DNA from: Parietichytrium sp. I65-24A
Lineage: Eukaryota > Sar > Bigyra > Thraustochytrida > Thraustochytriidae
Assembly (NCBI GenBank): GCA_012862575.1
Contig: BLSF01000079.1
Location: 1-64,000 of the forward strand
DNA length: 64,000 nucleotides
Direction: 5' to 3'
Positions 39,401 through 46,186 of the stretch are shown here, piece by piece. Position 1 is the stretch's first letter; every line of letters begins with the position of its first letter. A program made the translations under genes and the position numbers. Below the pieces are notes generated by a model. It saw nothing but the letters and a program-made list of their open reading frames with translations. It made no database searches and was not told the origin of the DNA.

Positions 39401-40078
39401 GACGCTTACTTTATCGTCGGGGGCTGTCCAATCGTGAGCCAAGACCACACCGAGAGGGTGGTAAAGGCGGCACAGGAGATGCTCTCGGTGCTGCCTGAGT
39501 TGTGTCAGGTAGCTCATCGGATCTTGAAAGATCAACAGCGCCAGAAGAGGGAGAAGCTGGAGAAGGAGCGCCGTCTGCGGAAACTGTCCCGCGACAAGGA
39601 GCGCTTGCACCTTCCTTCAATTTCAGACTCTCCCAAGTCGTCTGGAGAACAACTTGCGCTGGGAATGAGTCAGATCGGCGAAATAGAGACGCATCGATCT
39701 TCCAACAACAACTCAGAAGTCGGCGACCCGGATCTGGCCCTCGAGGATGACCAGCTGGAGGAGGAGGCAAGGCGGCTAGAACAGGAGATCCCATTGCCGG
39801 ACATCAGTATTCGCATTGGAATCCATGTGGGCTCTGTGATTGCAGGAGTCGTGGGATTTAAGGATCCTCGCTACCACATCTTTGGCGATGCTGTGAGTCT
39901 TGCCAATATGATGGAATCTAAAGGCAAGCCCGGGAAAGTCCACGTCAGTCAAAGCGCTGTTGATTGTTTGCTGAAAGGGCCTGGCGTGCAAAATGTCTTT
40001 AATATTGAGGCCCGAGAGCCGATTGACTTGTCCCCAATCGCCGAACCTCAGCAGACATATTTTCTCAGCTATAAATAA
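36464..40078 (+). CDS. 12-TM two-domain nucleotidyl cyclase with inverted half-sites (probable guanylyl cyclase)
   Basis: This 1204-residue protein has the layout of mammalian membrane adenylyl cyclases: six TM helices (about 93-310), cyclase domain 1 (about 340-530), six TM helices (about 685-880), cyclase domain 2 (about 925-1190). Domain 1 keeps the transition-state Asn and Arg (PRYKLFGDPVNTASRM) but has Glu and Gln where the two metal-binding Asp belong (VTVMFVEVCHFN; YKVETVGQVYLVVGG). Domain 2 has both Asp (VTILFTDMVNFTSF; YKVEVIGDAYFIVGG) but has lost Asn/Arg (PRYHIFGDAVSLANMM). So one complete site should form between them, with roles opposite to mammalian C1/C2. Glu in the purine pocket of domain 1 suggests GTP; the partner position is Lys, which is unusual. 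A roughly 95-residue charged insertion splits domain 2. The start is the first ATG. Confidence 0.92.
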   Translation: MAAPQNLIRSKFRRKKQGSSKGGQETTALSKLVKNDANELLKRKEELEKEKDVLMTNINQVQVARFPFLAYEGDPATVKILEEEFRIINAIRFRAVLKAVCFVGVLWFVVYLCVIGISECPSAVTVSFYAAIILILPVIYYLLSSSLYLKYTQALMAFIFLSGGLGFVFHKVMIQDFSNMVLTLYVILVFTATPLLLLNASLVSGLVIMAFFSMGMMEITYGEVAAMLSSIVNITQSENGECVSSEVNTTTSSEGSSAGALTQTDILTLGATNIAVFFFLVYVTYYRELNLRKAIISHHLLLSKASEVEIEVDKTHNLLRSMLPDVIAEQLRKREDEDAPLRIAEKFGSVTVMFVEVCHFNRISAEQTQDEVVDILNTVYSVFDSVLEDYDVYKVETVGQVYLVVGGCPNRSQRHGEDIGELALEFLSIVPEINEILRSTVPALKQDVQIRIGLNTGSIVAGVVGQRCPRYKLFGDPVNTASRMQSTCPEGKIQCSMSTFKALRSKFLLEHRGSISVKGKGEMDTYFLVGRRDTIDEGRNAIKNKGEMQQHIATHMNLLFRSFSAYHYDTSSMSSNSRSTVSSFENSLSVPRQTSGRRVSKSKIVPITDLNLPKDPSEENDTKDSHSFDFDSTLHSGTEIGYESQDVDLQTKKNITYSRMLLGIFSIGTTEFREHLNVKGLTNVLKFSNLLLLLLPIALVAVLIVNALIAPSGQDAENSPSPASSSVLLPLISATIVTFALCGIFSFMAKYKQVHGYLYLVVEFAFICVTGFVVWSNKQGDHPNASFLMAVITFFFNLQLIPMMHRFVLSVGASLGNTAVLLHVVLHSGEVKYRYSSVGDNEMNEHDVLLHLVLLIVAIMLQLWCVVIQDLFLYQDFCHNKLITDQNRKLHTQKAQTTALLSQLLPPSIVPKLVDDSNSMARIVDRFQNVTILFTDMVNFTSFSQQITPLHLMDFLNVMYTRFDAITEKYKLYKVEVIGDAYFIVGGCPIVSQDHTERVVKAAQEMLSVLPELCQVAHRILKDQQRQKREKLEKERRLRKLSRDKERLHLPSISDSPKSSGEQLALGMSQIGEIETHRSSNNNSEVGDPDLALEDDQLEEEARRLEQEIPLPDISIRIGIHVGSVIAGVVGFKDPRYHIFGDAVSLANMMESKGKPGKVHVSQSAVDCLLKGPGVQNVFNIEAREPIDLSPIAEPQQTYFLSYK

Positions 40079-40264
40079 TGAATGCTTGATAAAAAACAAC
40101 AACAGCATGAACCTTGTTATTGCCCTGTGTTCTTTACAGCTCATATCCGATCTATGATATGATAAGGCCATGTGTCTTGCGCGAAAGAAATCCAGACGGC
40201 CCCTACGGAAAACCAAAAAGGTGTCGACCCCCTGTGTCTATTGCAAAATGAAGCAAAAAAGAGA

Positions 40265-40288
40265 GAAAGAAAGAAAGAAAGAAAAGAA
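40265..40288. repeat. (AAAG)n microsatellite
   Basis: Short purine tract of about five AAAG units, 190 bp past the cyclase stop. Confidence 0.8.
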
Positions 40289-40578
40289 AAACCGAACTGA
40301 CCGCGAGATTTCCGATGGCTGTCGCCGTCTCAACAGCCCACTTCACACGTTACAAAAAGGCAACCAAAAAATGAGCGAGAGTATATTATATGATATATTA
40401 TTTATAACCTCCTCAACCCACCACCTCCGTTCTCTTCGCACTAGACGCCAACGCCCAAGCCTGCACAGCCACTGAAACACCGCCCCCCGCCCAACTAGCT
40501 TGCAGATCGCAGATCGCATACATTGTTGCACGCTTGCCAGAATCGATGGAAAGCAGCAAAAGCCCCCAATTCTACAAA

Positions 40579-40602
40579 GAAGGAAGGAAGGAAGGAAGGA
40601 AA
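40579..40602. repeat. (GGAA)n microsatellite
   Basis: Six GGAA units, about 90 bp past the RIIa gene's stop on its strand. Confidence 0.85.
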
Positions 40603-40689
40603 GTTAGCTCGATGCAAAAAAAACTGCGTGCCCTGTGTGCCGTGTGCGGCCGCTTCGTACCATCGTATGGTATTTCTTTCTCATCTCCC

Positions 40690-40926
40690 TCACTCCTCGT
40701 AGCTGGCGTAGCTGGCGTAGCTGGCGTCCGACGTGAAGAATTTGGCGGCAAACTCCTCCACGTTGGGCGGCCTCTCCTGCAGCACCTTGACGAAGAAGCT
40801 GCCCAGCACAGCTTTCAGCTCCGGGTGGTCGCGCAGGTACCTCTCGTTCTCCAGCCGCAGCATGATCTTCTTATCGTTCAGCTTCTCCTGCTGCTCCGCG
40901 GACAGCTGTGCGCCCTGTTCCGCCAT
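40690..40926 (-). CDS. RIIa-domain protein, RIIAD1-like
   Basis: This small 78-residue protein matches the dimerisation/docking fold of PKA regulatory subunits as found alone in RIIAD1. Residues about 26-68 (ENERYLRDHPELKAVLGSFF, then PNVEEFAAKFFTS) carry the amphipathic pattern, including the family-typical YLxxHPEL and EFAxxFF positions. Such R2D2 proteins bind A-kinase-anchor-type helices and are common in cilia and flagella. There is no cyclic-nucleotide-binding domain. The C-terminus is a short SYA repeat encoded by a 9-bp tandem repeat (about 40699-40728), then EE. The ATG at 40926 is the only reasonable start. It is transcribed divergently from the PH protein at 41414, with only 487 bp between them. 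Confidence 0.85.
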   Translation of the reverse strand: MAEQGAQLSAEQQEKLNDKKIMLRLENERYLRDHPELKAVLGSFFVKVLQERPPNVEEFAAKFFTSDASYASYASYEE

Positions 40927-40978
40927 CCCCTTTCTCTCTTTCTCTCTTTCTCTCTTTCTTTCTTTCTTTCTTTCTTTC

Positions 40979-41080
40979 CAATGTGCTTTTGCCAGATCCC
41001 CTGNTCTCTCTCTCTATATTTCTTCTTCTTCTTTCTTTCTTTCTTTCTTTCTTCTCAATGTGCTTTTGCCAGATCCCCTG
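40979..41080. repeat. 25-bp segment duplicated 77 bp apart
   Basis: The same 25 bases (caatgtgcttttgccagatc plus ccctg) occur at 40979-41003 and 41056-41080, each preceded by a CTTT tract. The first copy is followed directly by the N at 41004. This is either a real tandem duplication of about 77 bp or an assembly artefact. Confidence 0.9.
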
Positions 41081-41090
41081 CTCAAGCGCG

Positions 41091-41139
41091 TGTATGTATG
41101 TATGTATGTATGTATGTGTGTATGTGTGTGCGTGTGTGC
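41091..41139. repeat. (TATG)n / (TG)n microsatellite
   Basis: Seven or so TATG units grading into TGTG, directly after the duplicated segment. Confidence 0.85.
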
Positions 41140-41413
41140 GGAACGTTCGCGGACTGTTCCCACCGTATATTCGTACGCAGACGTCGCGCCGTCGGTCGCT
41201 CGCGGGTGGGTTTCTTGCCTTGCTCCGAACTTGCACCCTCCGGGTAGGAGGCATTAGCGTAAACGTTAGCAGTCGAGGGCAACGGCTCTCCGGGAGGAGG
41301 GGCGAGGAGCGCGGTGCGCGCGCGGGGAAAGAGGAAGGAGAAAGTGTCCTCGCGGACAGTGGCGGCGGTTCAAAGGGAAGGTACGTCGTGCGTCGTGTGT
41401 GCTTGTGTGGGAG

Positions 41414-43510
41414 ATGGAGCACGTTACGGAGGTGAGCTTTGGCAGCACTCGCGCTAGGTTCTCGAGCCTTGGGAATGTGGAGCTGACGTTTGGCTGCGCT
41501 CACGCACAGTGTGTCGCTCAGAACGTGGAGGCGCCCGCGTGCTACGGAGAAGAGCACCGTGAGCAGGCCCGACCGCGAAGGCATCAGGAGTTGGGTGTGG
41601 ACATGGAGAGCGAGATGGACAGAATACGCGGCCACGAGAGCAGAGCTCGTGACACGGGATGTTATGGACAGCGCGACGCGCGATGGATGCAGGAAGAGGA
41701 GAAGAGCAGCGGAAGCGGCAGCGGCGATTGCAGTGGCAGCTGGAGCCGTGGCAAATTCAGCTTTGACGATCATCGCGGCAGTCGAAAGGGAAGAGGCGAT
41801 TGTACGGATACTGATACTGATACTGGCAACCGCAATGGCGATGGTGATGTATGGGAGGCTGTGAGCGCTGCGGGAAAGCTTCCTCGAGGACTTGGCGAAC
41901 GAAAGTCGAGGCACGGGAGCGACCATTCCGTTCTCACTCTCACGCGAAGAAACTCCGTCGGGAGCGACTGGTCAGCGGCCAGCAGCGGTGTATTCCAAGG
42001 AGCGATGGAGTACGAGCTCTCACACCGGGAAAGGAACTTGGCCAACGTGATTGAGGTGGACAGGAGACTGGAGCAAAGTCTGGCAGATGCGGGCGAGTAC
42101 GCCGTTGCGAGCCGCCGTCACCAAAGCTATGAGAACCACAGTGACGAAGAAGACGACTGGCCTGCGGAGGCGCCGTCGCCAGAAACACTGGAGCGCTGGA
42201 GCAAACGCAGAGTGAGGACTAGAAGCGCAGCAAGTTTTCACACCTTCACATCGGATGATCGAGTCAGGAGCGAAAGTCATAGCTATCGTAGTTTTAATGG
42301 AGCTAGCGTCGGCACTGCGCGCTGCGGGCCGAGAGAGACTGTGAAAGAGCCCAACAGTTTGCGCAGCAAGTACACGCGGTGGTTCAAAGTACAGAAGGAA
42401 CGTACAAAATTTTCGAGCGACCCGGACAGCGAAGACAGGACGGGTTCCAGCAATGACAGCTTTCGCGAGCGGCTTCGAGGGATAGTTTCACGAACCAAAG
42501 GTGAATCTCAGCATGCGAAGTGTACACAAGACGCCGAGGAGTCGGGAGCTCCAGCATTTGGGGAACTGAGTGCTCCCTTTGACTTTCTTCATCGCAAGCA
42601 CCGTCGCAAGGACCAACAAGGAAGGCCCGTCTCCGAGACAGACTCTGACGAAGAGGAGAGCAGAGAGAGCGAAGGCGAGTCTGCCGCGCAAGTTCGGCAA
42701 GAGTTGGAAGAGGAGTGGGGCGCCAAAGTCGCCTCGATTCAGAGCGAGCTGGACGCTGCGAATGAGAAGATCTGTCTTCTGGAAAAGCAACTTGAGGAGG
42801 CCGAGCTCAGCAAGCAGGAAGCACATTTGTCCATGGAAGGCAAGGAGGCGAAACTAGCCAAAGCTTTCGGTGTTTTGCGCAAGCGCGGCGAAAAGCTCGA
42901 GCAAGCCGTCTCGGAGAAGACCGCCCGGGTGGAGGAACTCGAGCATTTGGTTGAGCTCAAGGAATTCGAGGCTGCCAATATTAACAAGACTTTCGACCGC
43001 AGACTTGCCGCTGCGCTGAAAAGAGAGCAGCGTTCAGAGTGGGAGCGGAAGCTCGTCCGTGGCGGGGTTTTTATCAAGCACGGAAGAAAAGGGCGACCCC
43101 ACAAGGCGTTAGTCTACTGCGATAAATCGCTGGAGTGGATCTACTACAGTAACATGAACAAGTTGTTTGGGTCCATCACTCACTCGAAGCTTTCTCTGCA
43201 AACCGTAACGGACGTGCGGCACGGTATTAAGACGGACGTTTTGAAGAAGACGGGTAACGCCGAACGTGTTTTTGCGTATTTCTCACTGGTATGGCCGGAT
43301 TACACACTCGATCTGGAGCTGCCATACTATCCGAAAGATCACAAAGATCGGGACCGCCTGATTCAGGAGAACCGAAACGAATGGCTTGCTGCATTTAAGT
43401 GGGTCACTGGCAAGCACGAACCTCTGAGTCCAACCGAGCTCGATGGGAAAGAGTCGGAGCAAAAAGATAGCGATGGACTAGAGATTAGAACGGAAGAATC
43501 TAATGCGTAA
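41414..43510 (+). CDS. Coiled-coil and PH-domain protein
   Basis: The frame is open from a GTG at 41399, but the first ATG is at 41414, giving 698 residues. Residues 1-400 are Ser/Arg/Glu/Asp-rich and probably disordered, with several Arg-Ser motifs that could be phosphorylated. Residues about 415-540 form a strong coiled coil (for example LDAANEKICLLEKQLEEAEL). Residues about 545-665 form a PH-like domain: RGGVFIKHGRKGRPHKALVY, then a Trp-Ile-Tyr-Tyr strand, TVTDVRHGIKTDVLKK, and a final helix with NEWLAAFKWV. It is likely to dimerise and to contact membranes or other proteins. No enzymatic domain is present. Acidic residues end the protein. It shares a 487-bp upstream region with the RIIa gene. 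Confidence 0.82.
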   Translation: MEHVTEVSFGSTRARFSSLGNVELTFGCAHAQCVAQNVEAPACYGEEHREQARPRRHQELGVDMESEMDRIRGHESRARDTGCYGQRDARWMQEEEKSSGSGSGDCSGSWSRGKFSFDDHRGSRKGRGDCTDTDTDTGNRNGDGDVWEAVSAAGKLPRGLGERKSRHGSDHSVLTLTRRNSVGSDWSAASSGVFQGAMEYELSHRERNLANVIEVDRRLEQSLADAGEYAVASRRHQSYENHSDEEDDWPAEAPSPETLERWSKRRVRTRSAASFHTFTSDDRVRSESHSYRSFNGASVGTARCGPRETVKEPNSLRSKYTRWFKVQKERTKFSSDPDSEDRTGSSNDSFRERLRGIVSRTKGESQHAKCTQDAEESGAPAFGELSAPFDFLHRKHRRKDQQGRPVSETDSDEEESRESEGESAAQVRQELEEEWGAKVASIQSELDAANEKICLLEKQLEEAELSKQEAHLSMEGKEAKLAKAFGVLRKRGEKLEQAVSEKTARVEELEHLVELKEFEAANINKTFDRRLAAALKREQRSEWERKLVRGGVFIKHGRKGRPHKALVYCDKSLEWIYYSNMNKLFGSITHSKLSLQTVTDVRHGIKTDVLKKTGNAERVFAYFSLVWPDYTLDLELPYYPKDHKDRDRLIQENRNEWLAAFKWVTGKHEPLSPTELDGKESEQKDSDGLEIRTEESNA

Positions 43511-44128
43511 ATTTTGACTACTACAATTTTGCGAACACATAACAATTCAAAAACAGGAAGGAAGGAAGGAGAGTCGGGCTCTCTTCCCGCTAGGTCTTCC
43601 ACTCAGCTCTACCGCTCTCTGTGATTGCTCGCTCGATAAGAACGAGGTTGCCAAGGCAATTCTTGACTGGCAGAGGATATTTTGCCAGTACTAGTACCTG
43701 TACTTTCAACTTGTCAAGGGATTGAACCTGAGAAAAAGAAAAAACTAAAACTGTGTAGATGCAGACATCGAGATAAATACTATTTCCTGGGAACAGTGTA
43801 ATGAAATAAAATAAGAAATTGTGAAAGACTACGATTGCAACAACAGGGAGGCTGGGTGCAAGGCTGCCTTTTGTTTTCTCCATTTCGCGGACACGGAATG
43901 AATCGGACAGCCTTGCACCCGTGGTGGTGTCAGTTGGTAGAAAGCGCATTGTGTGCGAATTGCAAATAAAATAATCATGTCAGATTGCCCACCCCCCCTC
44001 AAGTTGCAACAAACAGCAAGAGCTGAGACCAACGACTTGCGTCGAACGCTATGGCGATATCCAGCGACAATGGTATCGCGAGTAAATATGTAAAATAAAG
44101 GGTGGACACAACGTCCCGCCCCCAAGCA
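43511..44128. other. Convergent 3' region of PH and carrier genes
   Basis: A 618-bp AT-rich to mixed gap with no recognisable ORF or structured RNA. A near match to a minus-strand tRNA B-box near 43721-43732 has no A-box partner. Confidence 0.65.
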
Positions 44129-46186
44129 TCACTTGTTGGAGCGCTGCTTGATGTTAAATTGATTCTTCAGCACGTCAAAAGTCGTGAAGGAGATACCATG
44201 GGCGATAGGCCCCTTCACCCAGTTCATGGACAATCCTTTGAAGAGCGCACGGTGGCCCTCGTTCTGGGCGACGTGACGGAGCGTTTGAAGCACCCCGGTA
44301 TAGACACGTTTGGTGTGGTGCTCTTTGTGGTATGCGAGATGGTGGTGATGCGCGCCCTCAGTCTGCATTCTTCTGCGAACGATGTCGAGAGGGTAGGTGA
44401 GCGACTGCGCAATGAACCCTGCCATCACTCCGCAATAGAAACGCTGGCCGGCCGTTACACTTTCCGTGCCACTGCGTTGAGCAACCATGATCTTGAGTGT
44501 TTCGAACGTTCCAAACGCGAGTCCGGCGTACGGCAGAATTCCAAGTAACGTTGGGAACAAGCCGTGGTACAGACCGCGCACCCCTTCCACTTGCACGAGA
44601 GACCGGAAGTTCTGGACGATACCGCCGTTGCCGCCATTCTGAACCGACATCCTCGCCCTCATTAGATCCAGCGGATAAGTCAAAATGACACTCGTCGCAC
44701 CGGCCATCGAACCGGCCAGAAGCCGCCTTGCAGGGGTGAGCCTGTCGTTGTCTCCCATCAGCAAGCTCTTGTAATGATCAAAAGAAACAAACTGGATGCC
44801 CGCATACGGCATCACACGAGCCAGCGTTGCGCTGTGGCCGCGCCAAAGCCCGAACACACCCTCCTCGCCAACGATGCGCCGAAGCTCATGGCCAACGGCT
44901 TGGACGGAAAAGTGCCTTTGGGTCGTCTGGAAAATAATTTTGGTCCTGTCTAGTGGCGCGATCACGGTCTTGGCCACGGCACCGGCCATCCCTCCGGCAG
45001 CCAGAGACTTGGCGATTTCCATGAACTGCATGGTCTCGGCCGCAGCAGGACTCGTGCGCTCTCCAAGAGCAGGCGTTTCCGCCGTCTGCGTACCTTCGTT
45101 CGTAGTCGGGGCAGCGCTGCTCCTTATCTCCTCGCTAAACTTTGCAGTGGGCTCCGTCTGTGATTGTGCGTCGCTCATGGCTGTCTCGGGCTGATGCTGA
45201 ACAGATGCTGACGCTGTTTGAGCTGAGCTCTCCGCCGTGGCTGGCACGCTTTTCGCTGTAGTGGCGTTTCTGGTTTCCTCTGCAGCACTACTAGTAGGAG
45301 CTGAAGCTGAAGCAGTTCCAGATTCCGGGGTGCTGACCGCAGCTCCGACAGTTTTGTCGGCATCCTCGTCAAAGTCGAGAGCTCCGCTGACATGAGGAGG
45401 TGCATCCAGAATCTCATTCTGCTCATCGATCTCAAAATTGATGCGCGCCTGCTTGATCTTCTCGAAATGACCCATCGTTTTTCTGCTAATTTCCGACCCG
45501 CGATTAATACTCTCCGCACTTCGCTCCAGGCGCTCCTGAAACGAGAGCGGGAAGTGAGACGGCTGCTCCGCCAACTTGCAATTTACAGGCTCGACCATCG
45601 TGAACTCTTCAGAAGAAGGGGCGCCCGCAGACGCAGACGCAGGGCTTTGCTTCAAGTTCGGATTCCCGGGCACAAGTGGGCCACCACTCCTTTGGCTGAG
45701 AATCATTCGCCTGACCTCGCGCTCGAGCTCGGACTGCTCCTTCTGGAGCCTGCGCATGCGATCGCCGTATCTCGGTGTAGGCGACGCCTCGCCATCATCT
45801 TGCACGTCCACGGTAATCTCCTTCAGCGGAAAGTCTAGGGTGTAGTTGCTTTCCGGGTCCGAAATCGCCGCCCATCTCCGATCTAAATGCATCGAGTCGC
45901 CGCTTCGCAGCGCTGTCCAGGCGCCGGCCACGTTCACCAGGTCGCAAAACTGCTCGTAGGTTACCGTTTCCGCTGACCAGGACGTGGGACTCAGCCGCGC
46001 CATGGCCACGTCGTCCAGCGGCTCGTGAATGCCCAGCAGCAGCATCAGCGCTCTTAGCGCGTCGCCGCGCCCAATTACGCCAGCGCCGTCAGAGTCCATC
46101 GCGTTGAACATCTTCCACACGCGGTCCTCCACCTTCTCTGCCTCCGCGCGCTCGCGGCTCGTGCTCCAGTTCCGCAGCAGCGGCAT
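44129..46186 (-). CDS. SLC25A42-like mitochondrial carrier with N-terminal EF-hand
   Basis: The C-terminal 300 residues (about 385-685) are a mitochondrial carrier with three repeats, each with a Px[DE]xx[RK]-type motif (PLDRTK, PLDLMR, PLDIVR). The sequence is closest to SLC25A42, the coenzyme A/adenosine 3',5'-bisphosphate carrier: PLDRTKIIFQTTQRHFS, YHGLFPTLLGILPYAGLAF and LSMNWVKGPIAHGISFTTFD are near family consensus. The N-terminal 380 residues are extra. They include an EF-hand loop at about residues 31-42 (DSDGAGVIGRGD) and a following helix pair, then a charged coiled region and a long Ala/Ser/Thr/Glu linker. Calcium-regulated carriers (SCaMC, aralar) have N-terminal EF-hands, but SLC25A42 does not. 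Substrate by homology is CoA, at moderate certainty. The start is the first ATG. Confidence 0.88.
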   Translation of the reverse strand: MPLLRNWSTSRERAEAEKVEDRVWKMFNAMDSDGAGVIGRGDALRALMLLLGIHEPLDDVAMARLSPTSWSAETVTYEQFCDLVNVAGAWTALRSGDSMHLDRRWAAISDPESNYTLDFPLKEITVDVQDDGEASPTPRYGDRMRRLQKEQSELEREVRRMILSQRSGGPLVPGNPNLKQSPASASAGAPSSEEFTMVEPVNCKLAEQPSHFPLSFQERLERSAESINRGSEISRKTMGHFEKIKQARINFEIDEQNEILDAPPHVSGALDFDEDADKTVGAAVSTPESGTASASAPTSSAAEETRNATTAKSVPATAESSAQTASASVQHQPETAMSDAQSQTEPTAKFSEEIRSSAAPTTNEGTQTAETPALGERTSPAAAETMQFMEIAKSLAAGGMAGAVAKTVIAPLDRTKIIFQTTQRHFSVQAVGHELRRIVGEEGVFGLWRGHSATLARVMPYAGIQFVSFDHYKSLLMGDNDRLTPARRLLAGSMAGATSVILTYPLDLMRARMSVQNGGNGGIVQNFRSLVQVEGVRGLYHGLFPTLLGILPYAGLAFGTFETLKIMVAQRSGTESVTAGQRFYCGVMAGFIAQSLTYPLDIVRRRMQTEGAHHHHLAYHKEHHTKRVYTGVLQTLRHVAQNEGHRALFKGLSMNWVKGPIAHGISFTTFDVLKNQFNIKQRSNK

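Larger units (their letters stand above)
40079..40689. other. Convergent 3' region of cyclase and RIIa genes
   Basis: It contains an AAAG tract (40265-40288) and a GGAA tract (40579-40602) in otherwise unremarkable AT-rich and mixed DNA. No gene seen. Confidence 0.65.
40927..41413. other. Short divergent promoter region with duplicated segment and an N
   Basis: CTTT repeats (40931-40978 and about 41028-41055), a TATG/TG repeat (41091-41139), one undetermined base at 41004, and two identical copies of a 25-bp segment. It must hold the promoters of both flanking genes. The assembly here may be wrong. Confidence 0.7.

Noticed and set aside
43721-43733. tRNA B-box-like ggattgaacc on the minus strand
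   Set aside because: No A-box or acceptor-stem pairing in the neighbouring sequence.
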